Shown: positions 1-9,912, counted from the first letter of the stretch. The stretch: DNA of 20,834 bases from Tubiluchus corallicola (GCA_030141605.1 JAQGDQ010000078.1:622001-642834); one strand, 5' to 3'. The notes: generated from the letters alone by a model not told the origin. Numbers and translations are program-made.

Positions 1-50
1 TTTATAGAACCTACAAATCTTCATGTACAAAAACAAAACTGACTAAATTA

Positions 51-227
51 TCAGGTAGATTGCTGACGTTTCTCACATTCCTTTCTTACTTCTTCCAGAA
101 GTTTGTTTGCACCAGCATCTTGCATCAGCTTTGCTAATGATATTCCAGTTTCTTCAGCTTTAGCTAGCATTTCTTGATCCAGCAATGGTGCAATGATTGC
201 TGTGTAGGTGTGGTGGTTTTCATGGTC
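51..227 (-). CDS. HMBS: HMBS coding exon 9 with stop (residues 302-359)
   Basis: Encodes the last helices of domain 3, including [21 protein letters not shown], comparable to the human [21 protein letters not shown] region, then a charged tail and TGA at 51-53. Acceptor acatag is at 228-233. Positions 1-50 are 3' untranslated sequence; no AATAAA is seen, so the polyadenylation site lies beyond the window. Confidence 0.93.
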   Translation of the reverse strand, partial: DHENHHTYTAIIAPLLDQEMLAKAEETGISLAKLMQDAGANKLLEEVRKECEKRQQST

Positions 228-3200
228 CTATGTAATAAATAATGAAGCACATAAATTACCATATCAGTAATTACAATATAAATCACTGCATTATTCAGTT
301 TACATTGCTACTGACAACATCTAGTTTCGATTGAATAATACAGCAGACACCGTTACATTAGACTCATGGTTAAAAGAATCAGTCGCCTAATTGACTCAAA
401 AACATCTGGTACGGGTCACTCACCATTTTCAAATGTATATAAAAACTGCTGACAATTGACTGAAAAACTCACATAATTCACTCAATATTTTTGCTTCATC
501 TGTTTAAAACAAGACAAAATTATTTTATATCTGCAACAAAAGAGCTCTTACTGTGTTCATGTCATGTTTACTTCACCTTTGTGCACTATAATACACGTAG
601 AAACAATCTTGTTAAGTAATAGTTTGTTTGTAAGCTTTGTAAGTACAGTTCTCATGCACTAATATTTTAGCAAAACGGTTTTGCTTTGAATCTGTCACCT
701 GCTCTTCAGTTGAAAGGGTCAAAACACTTCCATCCCAAAGTGAGTCTATTAAGTGGTGCCGACTATATTAAAATTAGTAAACACTTTGGTAGATAATATC
801 TAGTTCACAAACTTAGAACTATATAGAACAGTTATGTATAGAACAGTTATAAACAATTAACACTATAAAGAACTATATAGACAACTATATTTGTCTACCA
901 GAATTTTCTATCATTATTAAAAGCTGCATAGGACTGAGCTATCTGATGTCTAAACATTAGCCGAAGAAATTTGTAAATGATGAAAACTTAGTATCACAAC
1001 ATGTCACTAAATATTAAATTATAAATATATTTTAACATACACGTCAGCCTAACAATTTACAAACTGGTCTGAACAGATGCAATACAGACTCTATATGTAT
1101 TGCATTGTATTGTACAATGCACAAGTCTGTAAATGTAGCTCTGCAAATTAAATTGTACAGTAAAACTAAATTTTATAATCTATACAGTAATGAGTTACTT
1201 CCACTGTACAATACTATACATATAGGGCCTCTAGGCATATTGCATCTGTTTAGACCAGTTTGTAAATGGTTAGACTTGCATGTCATACAAAAAATGTAGT
1301 GGAAATTTCACTTACACTAGTCGACTTTTGTTTCTTTGCTGGTGGCTGAACAGAATCATTCAATTCAGTTTCTATTTTATTAGTAAAACACTCAGAACCA
1401 TCTAAGCTTAGAACTATACCATTAAGATACATTAACGAATTTTCATATTTTGAATAAACTCCTATTGGTACACTGCAACCACCTTCCTATAGAAATAAAA
1501 ATAACACTGACAAAAGTTCTGGGTTCATCATTATGTGCTTTGCTGATAAAACTATGCAAGGTAATTACATTGCTTAAATTATTATTGTGATAATTGTAAT
1601 ATATTAGCGTAATCCAGATTAAGCATTACTAAATGAATATAATTGCATAGAAACTTAAAAGAAAACAACCTTGAGCTTTTGTCAACACTATAAGTACACT
1701 AGCCCATATTCTCCTAAAAGCGCTTAGCCATTTTCATGGAGTATTGGGTATTCTTTGATTTTCATCTTTAGTGCTTGACTTTCATCTTTCATCTGATTTC
1801 GGCAAAAATTATTTATCTTTACAGGTTTATCTTTTCGAAGTTTTGCCCTTCTGATCTAGTTATATATTTTATATATATAACTGTAAATTTTCTAAGAGAA
1901 ATGGCCCAAATTTATTGAAATATTTTGAACTTACTAATTGTTTAAGGAATGCCCGTTCAGCTATACAACACAACAACGTAGGTGTGTCATGCAAACTACT
2001 CAGCATTTTCACTGTGTCGTGGTCATCTGCCCGGCATTCAACAGCTAATGCACCTTGTCCTACTGCATAGAGGATATCATTTTCTGCTAGATACTGCAAA
2101 AAAATTGAAGTAAGTTTCGTTTTAATGTACTTCATGATCATAATATTCATACTGTGAGAATGAGATAATTATTCAATAATATTCATTCCAGCATACCTAT
2201 TCTTTCCAACATTCATAAAAATAACTCACTTGATTTAACATAAGCCAACTTTCATGTAAAAAAACAAACTAAATACAGCTTAAAAATAAAGAGGTGGCTA
2301 ATGACAAGGTTTATTAGTTTTGTTTTGCTGCCGGGTTCTTGCTGCCAGGGTAGTTGAAATAAACCCTGGATAGTTCGAACCAGAGTTATCCGTGGTCGAG
2401 AGTCCTTGATTCGAATACCACGTCCTGAAATGAGATTAGTAAACCAAACGACCAGTAGACATTTTCCAGGCATAAGGACTTGACTAACTTAGTAATTGCT
2501 AAATTTGTCTGAGACCTGATAATTTCTGAAAGTGTCAAAAAGCCTTTGTAATTGAACCAAATAAGTAGCTAAACATAAAACATAAAGGAGAATCTACCCT
2601 TGAGGGGTTACCAAACCCTCACATTGACATCTGAAACATTTGGGAGACAAGTCTTGAGAGGGCAGGTGCGGGCTTGTCCTGCTTGGTACTTGCAGCAACC
2701 ACTGAACCCAAGGAAACAGAATGCAGCACTAATATTTATAGACTTTGCACAAGTAAAGCAGGTAAGTATATAAATTTGAACCAATGAAGAGGTACGATTT
2801 GCAAATTTCATTCAACTAAGATTATTACATTTTGATTTACAAGGGTGTTTTTACTATAAAGTGACTTTGAAATAACATAAAAGCAATCTATTTATTCAGT
2901 ATTCTTATGAGCTGTTATTAACACTATAAAGAATTATAGCACCACCTCACTAATTCTATCTTTCCAGCCCATACGCTCTAATCCAGCAGCAGCAAGTACC
3001 AAAGCATCGTAAGATTCGTCGTCATCCAGTTTTCTTAATCTTGTGTTGAGATTTCCACGTACGTCTTTACAAACAAGACTTGGGTACTTCCTTCTGATTT
3101 GTGCAATTCTCCGTAAAGAACTGGTACCAACTACACTGCACAAAAAACAGCTTTGAAATTTGAATACAAGTTGAATACACTTTAAATCATGACCGAAAAC

Positions 3201-6200
3201 ATGTCATAATAGAAAGCAAGGAAATAAACAGGTATTTCAGAACTTATTATTAGTATTGGTGGGCCACTGATAGCACACTAATCAGCCCACCATAAACCGC
3301 AGATCTAGGAGTTCATGTCCAAGATGATCCAATCAAAGATGCTCTGATATTCCTCTAGGCAGACAGTAATATTATTGAACCAAAGTGCGATAAAAGTCAA
3401 TGCTGAAGTTTAATTGTTAGTCATTAATGCTTAATGGTCATTAAATGTCAATGACAACTTTCGCATACACATTTATTTTCTTACACTTTGTTAATTGCTT
3501 ACTCTGTTTATTAACATTATTTAACATTGCACTTTCATTGTAATTCACAAAATGTTACTTAATGTTGCACCGAAGGAGAAAAAGTTGAGAAAAATGGAAA
3601 GGCTCGGAATAAGTGTAATATACGAGCTAATGTCTTGAAATCTTGAACAAGACGTTAGCTCGTACATTGCATATACATATGTAAACCAAACCTTTCCATT
3701 GTTCCAATGTTTTAAAAGCCTTAAAAATTAATAATAAAAAGATTATTATTGTACAGATTAGCAGATAATTATAGCTTTTTTAATGAGAATCTTTATCATA
3801 GAGCAAAAAACAACTATTGGATTTCATAATTCCTCTCCACAAACAACTAAGAAAACAAACCTTCCAGGAGATAAAGTGTTAAGTGATTTGTCTTGGTGCT
3901 TTGGATGAAGTACAACAGCATCATGAGGATTATCCCTCCTAAAATTATAAGAATTGGTGTGATACATAAACATCTGCCACACACATATGGATGATTTTAC
4001 TAATTACTAGTTTATCCATTCAATGACATCTGCCAAGGCTTACCCGGTATACTTTACTAAACTACACACACTCTTAGGTTAAGACATCACCAGTAATTGT
4101 TCCGACACCTAAACTATTAAATATAGCACATTAACAGATATATTAAGCAAAGGTTATAGACAGAGTAAAACTGATGACATCACTACTATGGGCATGCGCC
4201 AATCCAAGTGAGAACGCCCCGAAGTAGAACTGATTACTCGTATTCACTCATCCTGCTGGAAGCATTAAGAAAAAGAACTATATGGTATCTTCTAACTCAA
4301 GGTCTTCTCTTTCCAAAGAGCTATAAACTTCTCTCCAAAATCTCTGCAAAGTGCAGCACAAACATTTTTTCTACAAAGTGTTCAGATGAGTGTTTAATAA
4401 ACAAACACACTAACTAACTAACAAACAGTGATGAAAGCATAATCTACTTGGTGGAGGTAAAATGCAATAAATGTGCCTCTTTGCTACAGTAACTGCAGGC
4501 AAGTAATGTAAAGGCTCGCTCATTATAGGGCATTTCAAAAGTCACTCATTATTTTTAAAAATCTATTAAAACTAATAACAATTACAAACGAATTAATTGA
4601 CAATTTGATGACGGAGTTTATGATTCGTGACAATTTTAGTGACATCAAACTTTGCATCATAACCATAAGTCTACTCCAGCAAGTACACTAGTGTTCCCAT
4701 CAGGTATCCATGTTCCAGAGTAATTACATGCATTGCTTATTACCCAAGCCAGATAATTCTATCCGGTTCCAACAATGAAAATTCAGACATCATAAAGAAC
4801 TATAATTTCTTTATATAGAGGTTAACTATCCAAACAAAATTGTTTACTAGCATTTAAAATCCATTTCAAGCCACTAACAAAGATACGAATAAATGGATTA
4901 AGTTTAAAAATACACAAAAATAATAATAATTCCCCTAATCACTATGCTGTATTAATAGTGTTCATTGGGGTACACAGGTTGACGTAGCTGACTCATTGAT
5001 AAAGTGTGCAATTAAGCAATTAAGAAGCCTGGCAGATAAAGGCAAAAACTTAATCAAATGCCTTGTGTTGCAAAACACTAAGTTTCGTAACTCACAACTC
5101 GTGTGTTCAAGCCCTCAGTGTGTAATAACTGAATACTTAATTATTAACATAGCAGTAAAGTTAATTGAAATGCACCAGTGGTTGTTTTATTTGTGAATGT
5201 AAATGATTTTTTAATTTCTTCACAGCCGCTGACTCTTAACAATCGGGTACTTGATGGGTAGGATGAAAAGGCTACCAAAGTCTGATTTTTGCTACCTACG
5301 CAAACACTGCAGTGCACTACGCCCTTGTCTGCATATTGCCATGCAACAATTTGACCCCTCTGTTTTACAGTCAGTGTTGCAGCAGAAATTCTCGAGATTT
5401 CAAAAAATTAGACTTCAGACTTCAAAAAATTCTGGATTTCCGAGTTTACCGCAACAAAAATGACACTAGTGATCAGCTGCAAAGTTAAAAATCGAATTAG
5501 TGATTGATTTATGAAAGAATCTGTACATTAAAACATTTTAGCATTTTCATGGGTTGTCAGACTTACTTGCAGACTGCAGCTATAACCATTCCATCTGGCA
5601 AAATGGTTGGAAGATCTTTAAGAGAATGGACAACAAAATCAACAACTTTAGCTGCTAAAGCTACTTCTAGTTCTTTTGTGAACAAACTTTTTTGCCCAAT
5701 CTGAAAACAAAAAAACACAAATAATTGCTTTTTTCCAATGCAACATATGTAACAAACACATCATAATACTGTAATAATTTGAGTATTCATGTATAATTAG
5801 AAATATGTAATTTTACTATAATGAAATTTGTCAACCAACATAGTAAAACAATACAGTCCAACATAGTGAAACAGTAAGGTCCACCACAGTGAAACAGTGC
5901 AGTCCAACATAGTGAAACAGTATAGTCCAACATAATAAAACAGTACAGTTCAATATGGTGAAACATTAAAGTCCACCATAGTGAAACTGTGCAGTCCAAC
6001 ATAGTGAAACAACACAGTCAAAAATAATAAAGTAGTGAAAAATTTAGCAGTCAAAACTGACTACAAAAATATAAAAATTTACTGAGCTACAAAAATCAGA
6101 CAGCCTACTAGTAAGATTTTATTGACAAATAGTGCAAGCTTTTTAATAAGCCATCCTCAATTTCTGAAACCAAGAAATTTTTGTCATATCTTACCATCAA

Positions 6201-6449
6201 TCTAACAAAAGCATATTCAAAATATTCAGTAAAAAGAACTTTAATTTACCAGTAAAAAGAACTTTATCTCACTGAGGACTTACTTGAGATAGTGGAACAT
6301 CTAAGATTCTATCTCCTGTTGTTGATATAGACTCTGAGAAAGAAAAAATAACACATAATATCCTAATAAGCACTTTGATGGTCTCCTTGTGACAAACTGA
6401 TGAATAAAACAACTGAAACACCAAGTTTGGCATACACCACTTAGCAGAT

Positions 6450-6487
<38 letters not shown>

Positions 6488-7781
6488 CTTCTATTTTTCA
6501 TACACCATGCACTTAGCAGACGGACTGTGGACATATATACATAACTTCTAGTTGGCATACACCACATAGTACATGAATGTACATATGCAACTTCTAGTTG
6601 GTATACACCACTAAGCAGATGGACATGTGTACGTAACTTCTAGTTGGCATACACCGCTTAGTAGATGGGTATATATACATAACTTCTGCATCACAGTTGG
6701 CATATTATACATTAAATTTACAGATGGACAACTATATCTAGTATATCACTACATTTGTGCCAATTATAAGAAAACAGAACCATTAAATTGTCATTTAAGC
6801 ACCATGCTTCTAACATAGTCACCAGTAAAATAGAGTGATTATGATCACATGTGTAACAAGAAATTGGTAAAACAACAGCTAATGTTCTCAGTAATGTCAG
6901 CAGATCATTATGATTCTCTCTTAATTAATGTTGAAAAAATTATGCATATAAACTTCATAATAATTATAACACAATATAAAAATGGCAATTTAAGTTCATA
7001 AAAAACTAATTTGGAATGACATGATTCAGTGACAAATTTCAAAATTATTCCAAAGCGATTCAGAATGTTTTTCAGGGCCTTGTTTTGTTACTTCCGCTTT
7101 AACAATGTTCATTTTAAAAACATTACAAACAGCAGTTGATGTTACATTAACACAGGTTGAAGTTTCTTACCAATTTCAAATTTTTTTTCTTTATATATTG
7201 TCTTCAGTTTGCTGATCACAGCATTTGTTTGAATAAGTGCGAGCTGAAATTAAATAAGTTGACTAAAGTGTCATAAAACAAGAAAAGTAATTTCCTCGCA
7301 TAAAAAAAACAACAACGTAAAACCTACATCGAAACTGATTCTAGCGATGTTAAGCATCTAGTCTAACTTAGCGCACCAGATCCGTGGGTGCTCTGTCGCC
7401 ATAGTAGACAGTTTTTCAAGAACACTATTAAGGTCGGTTGGCAGACCCAAATATAATTTTCATATTTCATGCACAGCAATAAAAAAGCATTAGATAGTGC
7501 GTTAAGAACTCAAACCAACACCTACCCATCTCATGTGACTTAACAGATTTCTGCAATCTTTAAAAACAATTATGGCGTATTTTTATCAAATTTCAACCTA
7601 TTACAATAAACGATCTTAACAAAGCAGAAGATAATCCTTGTAAAAGAGAGAGCTTATTCTTAAGCAGTAACACAAAAATATATACATATAAAAATAAAAA
7701 TGAGATTTGGTATTATAGTGAAAATGTTTTCACCTGGCTCTTACGAGATCCAACTTTTATTGTCTGTTTATCTGGATCCAT
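51..7781 (-). CDS. HMBS: Hydroxymethylbilane synthase (porphobilinogen deaminase), nine coding exons, complete
   Basis: The enzyme condenses four porphobilinogen molecules into the linear tetrapyrrole hydroxymethylbilane, in the cytosol in animals. Joined exons are 51-227, 1316-1486, 1935-2093, 2946-3135, 3861-3938, 5567-5700, 6284-6333, 7171-7243 and 7734-7781. They total 1080 nt, giving 359 residues plus TGA, close to the 361 of the human housekeeping form. Residues seen: R13 in VGSRKSQ, K85-D86 in HSLKDLP (D86 matches the catalytic Asp99 of human), R136-R137 in GTSSLRR, R154 and R160 in VRGNLNTR, and C248 in EGGCSVP, the Cys that carries the dipyrromethane cofactor. Numbering is offset from human by exactly 13 from R13 to C248, so there is no net indel across the core. 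The start is supported by an in-frame TGA 18 nt upstream (7797-7799). All introns are GT-AG. Identity is very sure; individual splice sites come from reading frame and homology, not transcripts. Confidence 0.96.
341..764 (-). mobile_element. Degenerate, internally deleted pogo/Tigger-like DNA transposon (copy B) in HMBS intron 8
   Basis: This segment is a mutated relative of the 880-bp element at 17588-18467, in the opposite orientation. The end at 341 reads CAGCAGACACCGTTACATTA against CAGTAGGCGCCACTTAATAG. The end near 764 keeps CCCAAAGTGAGTCTATTAAG. TA precedes 341, and TA follows the other end. Internal blocks also match, such as ACGGTTTTGCTTTGAATCTG (675-694). About 460 bp of the longer copy is missing near 700-712. 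It has no coding capacity. The exact right edge is uncertain by 2-3 bases. Confidence 0.85.
1316..1486 (-). CDS. HMBS: HMBS coding exon 8 (residues 245-301)
   Basis: Begins [12 protein letters not shown]. The Cys (C248) is the residue to which the dipyrromethane cofactor is attached. It then encodes strands of domain 3 ([15 protein letters not shown]) and a divergent Lys-rich end ([10 protein letters not shown]). It falls at the place where human HMBS has its own variable insertion. Confidence 0.94.
1935..2093 (-). CDS. HMBS: HMBS coding exon 7 (residues 192-244)
   Basis: Encodes the [12 protein letters not shown] motif, then [19 protein letters not shown], the hinge leading to the cofactor domain. 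It is in phase 0 at both ends. Acceptor ttttttgcag lies just above 2093; donor gtaagt is at 1929-1934. The open frame runs past both splice sites, but only this part matches the family. Confidence 0.95.
2946..3135 (-). CDS. HMBS: HMBS coding exon 6 (part of 128, residues 129-191)
   Basis: Encodes [25 protein letters not shown] and [11 protein letters not shown], the segment with four substrate- and cofactor-binding arginines. Two donors are possible at its end: GAG|gtggtg (used here, edge 2946) or GTG|gtgcta three bases later. The first keeps the 13-residue spacing from the Arg to the Tyr before AVGQGA seen in human and bacterial enzymes, and keeps the numbering offset constant, so I prefer it. 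Confidence 0.9.
3593..3700. repeat. Foldback (palindromic) segment with a 24-bp hairpin, HMBS intron 5
   Basis: Core arms 3614-3637 and 3648-3671 pair along 24 positions with three imperfections (two would be G-U in a plus-strand RNA, one A-C) around a 10-nt loop. A second inverted pair, AATGGAAAGG at 3593-3602 and CCTTTCCATT at 3691-3700, encloses it with unequal spacers. It may be a small foldback transposon or a microRNA-like hairpin; nothing here decides between them. Confidence 0.8.
3861..3938 (-). CDS. HMBS: HMBS coding exon 5 (part of 102, residues 103-127, part of 128)
   Basis: Encodes the family motif [10 protein letters not shown] and a variable linker to LSPGS. Acceptor ttttag ends at 3939. 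The donor is gtttgt (3855-3860), a weaker match to consensus than the others, but the split Ser codon (AG|T) joins exon 6 perfectly in frame. Confidence 0.93.
4985..5114 (+). repeat. Possible tRNA-derived SINE relic in HMBS intron 4
   Basis: TAGCTGACTCATTGATAAAG resembles a tRNA D-arm/A box, and GTGTTCAAGCCC (5103-5114) resembles a B box. They are about 100 bp apart, too far for a tRNA, so an insertion or a chance match is needed. No cloverleaf can be folded. Low confidence. Confidence 0.25.
5567..5700 (-). CDS. HMBS: HMBS coding exon 4 (residues 58-101 and part of 102)
   Basis: Encodes [12 protein letters not shown] and then [10 protein letters not shown]. It carries K85 and the catalytic D86. 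It ends ...VC plus AA of a split Lys codon before gtaagt (5561-5566). The acceptor ttttcag is immediately upstream of 5700. Confidence 0.95.
5831..6017. repeat. 23-bp minisatellite with higher-order (4 x 23 bp) structure, HMBS intron 3
   Basis: One 26-bp unit (5831-5856) is followed by seven exact-length 23-bp units (5857-6017), consensus TCCAACATAGTGAAACAGTA plus CAG. A decayed further unit follows to about 6040. Units four apart are more alike than neighbours. Units are contiguous with no spacers, so this is not a CRISPR. Confidence 0.92.
6284..6333 (-). CDS. HMBS: HMBS coding exon 3, 50 nt (residues 41-57)
   Basis: This very short exon encodes the conserved STTGD loop ([17 protein letters not shown]). 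It begins in phase 1, completing Glu41, and ends in phase 0 at CAA before gtaagt. Acceptor is ctcag at 6334-6338. It is flanked by two different minisatellites, one in each neighbouring intron. Confidence 0.93.
6427..6741. repeat. 46-bp minisatellite, about six units, HMBS intron 2
   Basis: Units start with TTGGCATACACCACTTAGCA and end with ACATAACTTCTAG. Units at 6552-6597 and 6598-6643 are exactly 46 bp. Flanking units at 6427, 6496, 6644 and 6697 vary in length through expansions or small insertions. The array lies about 90 bp beyond the acceptor side of HMBS exon 3. Confidence 0.9.
6452..6486. repeat. (AT)n microsatellite inside a minisatellite unit
   Basis: An uninterrupted run of about 35 bp of alternating A and T lies where other units of the 46-bp repeat have a short ACATATATACATAA core. 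It looks like slippage growth of that core. Confidence 0.95.
7171..7243 (-). CDS. HMBS: HMBS coding exon 2 (residues 17-40 and part of 41)
   Basis: Encodes [14 protein letters not shown] and continues to FEI, then one base (G) of a split Glu codon. Acceptor CAG at 7244-7246 and donor gtaag at 7166-7170. It matches the helix and strand that follow the first Arg motif in the family. It includes an A8 run, so sequencing errors here would shift the frame; the frame as given is correct. Confidence 0.93.
7734..7781 (-). CDS. HMBS: HMBS coding exon 1 (residues 1-16)
   Basis: Encodes [16 protein letters not shown], the N-terminal strand with the substrate-binding Arg (R13). It ends in phase 0 at CAG before a gtgaaa donor (7728-7733). 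A good polypyrimidine tract and CAG acceptor lie just upstream at 7819-7821, so this exon probably continues to 7818 as 5' untranslated sequence and is preceded by a non-coding exon that I could not locate. Confidence 0.92.
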
Positions 7782-7791
7782 GATAGCACCT

Positions 7792-7800
7792 TCAAATCAT
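7792..7800 (-). promoter_or_regulatory. Two-codon upstream ORF in the HMBS leader
   Basis: ATG ATT TGA sits 19 nt upstream of the HMBS start, out of frame with it, between the probable 5' leader splice acceptor (7819-7821) and the main ATG. A minimal uORF like this could lower translation of the main frame. Whether it is in the mature mRNA depends on the inferred acceptor, so this is a hypothesis. Confidence 0.4.
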
Positions 7801-8059
7801 GTCTACGACCAACGAATTCTGAAAACAAAAAAACGCTCAAAATTTTCAATGTGTGTGCCCCTCTCTGATGTCTTTGGCAGCTGTAAGAAAATAAGCAAAG
7901 TTTTTAAGCTTATTAGATCATTACGAACTAATTACCCTATTCAACACTATGTAAGACAACTCAGTGTCGTCTTATACTGAATGTTGCTGGTAGAATTTCA
8001 AACAGTCTGAAAGCTTATTGTATGCCACCCACTTATCGTAAAAATAATCAAATTCCTTG

Positions 8060-8557
8060 TTTATTATGCCACAGACTTGGCAAGATCTGGAGAGCAACCT
8101 TGATCATTGGGGGGAAAAGACCAAAACAAAATTATTCAAATCACCGGTGAGGTCGGTGTTAATGTACGGAAATGAGGCATGAAAGATGACGAAGGCAGAA
8201 AGGCAACTCGGTGCATTCCAGTTTAAATATCTGAGAAGGGTACAAAGGAACAATCTGGAGGTGGCAAATGGAACCCAAATGAATGCAGAGAGTGATGAAC
8301 TTAGGAGGTGGAATTCGATTAGACATGTCATGTGCAAGGAAGGAGTGAATGATTGTGAGACGGAATGGACACAGGAAGGAAGGGCTAGGGGTAGACCGAG
8401 AAAAACATGGAGAAGGACATTGGAAGCAGAGAGGAGTTACGCTAGATGACGGAGCTGGAGCGAGGTCAAAGCAGCAGCAGAGGACAGAAATGTTTGGAGG
8501 AGGGTCACAGTGGCTCTACCAATACTTCCATCAGATTCCTGTATATCAACAACGTAA
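8060..8557 (+). pseudogene. C-terminal fragment of a LINE (non-LTR retrotransposon) ORF2, decayed
   Basis: One frame, broken by two TGA codons (8180-8182 and 8447-8449), reads KTKLFKSPVRSVLMYGNEA, then KMTKAERQLGAFQFKYLRR, then RARGRPRKTWRRTLEAE, then WSEVKAAAEDRNVWRRV, and ends with TAA at 8555-8557. These are hallmark segments of the region after the reverse transcriptase in a widespread animal LINE group (the usual pattern is VLLYG.E.W..T, RGRPR.TWRR, then W....LAQDR..WR). The first TGA stands where Trp is expected. The usual stretch between the LRR and the RGRPR motifs is shortened. The polymerase domain is absent, so this is a truncated copy. No function is expected. Confidence 0.85.
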
Positions 8558-8701
8558 AAGAGCAAGCCAAAAAAGTTGCATCCTGTCACGCTGTTGTTCT
8601 TACACCTCTAGGTTCACCCCATAATTTCTCTTTATTCTGTCACATGTCTGATCCAAACATTGACTGTTACTAATGTGCTCATGTTTACTGAACACAGATC
8701 T

Positions 8702-8851
8702 TCAATATTCACTGTATGATTTCCAAATATTTTTAGCTGCCTCACATTTCAGTAAATGTTCTATTGTATCACATTCCGTCACACACACTGGACACATCAA
8801 ATCATACTTACACTTATTAATTTCATATACTGCTTTCTCATTAACACTCCA
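8702..8851 (-). pseudogene. Short LINE ORF2 tail with CCHC zinc knuckle
   Basis: The minus-strand frame reads WSVNEKAVYEINKCKYDLM, then CPVC, then TIEHLLKCEAAKNIW, ending at TGA (8702-8704). The spacing CX2CX8HX3C and the TxEHLxKC wording are the same as in the tail of the LINE relic at 9913-10164. It is therefore a fragment of a second, related element in the same orientation. Nothing upstream in this frame remains open beyond about 50 codons. Confidence 0.6.
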
Positions 8852-9909
8852 TCACATAATTTGTTACCATAGATATTCCCGATCCTCTTCGCCACCAGTA
8901 GCCAGCAAACAGACATCAATAAAAAGTGTCTATTTGCAAGATCAACGACACAATCAACTTGCTTCCAGAATCACATCAAATATCTTTCACATCACTCTGT
9001 CTTTGCAGTTCACTCCTCTGTGATTAAATTTTTAGTTTCAACAGCTCATTAACATACATCTTAATCATTTGCACTTCATCTATACTCAATTGTTACCTGT
9101 TCCTGGTGTGGAAAGAACTAAGTGCCACAGGCTGAAAACAAAAAGAATGCAGCAAGATTAACATAAGCACAGGGTAGACGCTTAATCTATTAGATCAGCT
9201 ATGGGAAGTTTTAGAAGAAAACTTCTAAAAATCACACTGTATCCTGGAGGTCACTTTCTGCTTTTGGCCAACGGCCGATGTTGGGCTGCAGTCGCTGTAT
9301 TAACACTTGATAGTTATTATGCTAAAGCCAGTACAGGCTCGACCTGAACTATACAGACCGGCATCAGTAATTATGCCTCTATCAGTGAGAGACCGCCTAC
9401 AGCAAAATATATAATTTTATAATAGGTACTTAATAAAATTAATAATATAATACTTAATAGTTTAATACGGGTACTTTTCTTTACTTTACTAGGATTGACA
9501 TGAATAAATGTGAACCAACCTGGTTCTGGTTGAATAATCAGCCAATTCCAGTGACGGATATAACACCGATGGGGAGTTAGTGAATTAATTAGGCGTAACG
9601 TTGCATATATCGATGTATAAGGTGAACTAGGATAGTAACATTGCTTTACAAACGCTGGACACACAGTGACACATGTCACACCACCTACATTTCAACATTT
9701 CTAGCAGTATGAGTACTCTCATCACAACGATTGAGTTTTGCCACGAACTTCTTCATTTTCCACCAAGCTAAGTTTGTGCAAATTCTCTCGTTGTTTCCTC
9801 GGTGTCCACTCTATCTGGTTAGATAGGCACAAATGACTATCACCGTGCGAGACACAAGTAACGTGATCAACCTTAATACTTTATAAACTGTTTATAAATA
9901 TTGTTATTT
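8852..9909. other. Intergenic stretch without a recognisable feature
   Basis: It lies between two LINE relics. The open frame on the minus strand at 9371-9679 has no recognisable family and unremarkable composition. Part of it may be LINE 3' untranslated sequence (next to 9910) or older transposon remains. Confidence 0.5.
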
Positions 9910-9912
9910 TGG

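Noticed and set aside
5251-5463. 70-codon open frame in HMBS intron 4
   Set aside because: No recognisable family, and it lies within an intron on the antisense strand to HMBS; most likely chance.
5831-6040. CRISPR-like regular repeats
   Set aside because: Units are contiguous with no spacers, in a eukaryotic intron; this is a minisatellite.
8104-8337. Minus-strand open frame of 77 codons
   Set aside because: It is the antisense shadow of the plus-strand LINE tail.
9209-9230. Hairpin TTTTAGAAG / CTTCTAAAA with AAAA loop
   Set aside because: A 9-bp AT-rich stem is expected by chance in a window this size.
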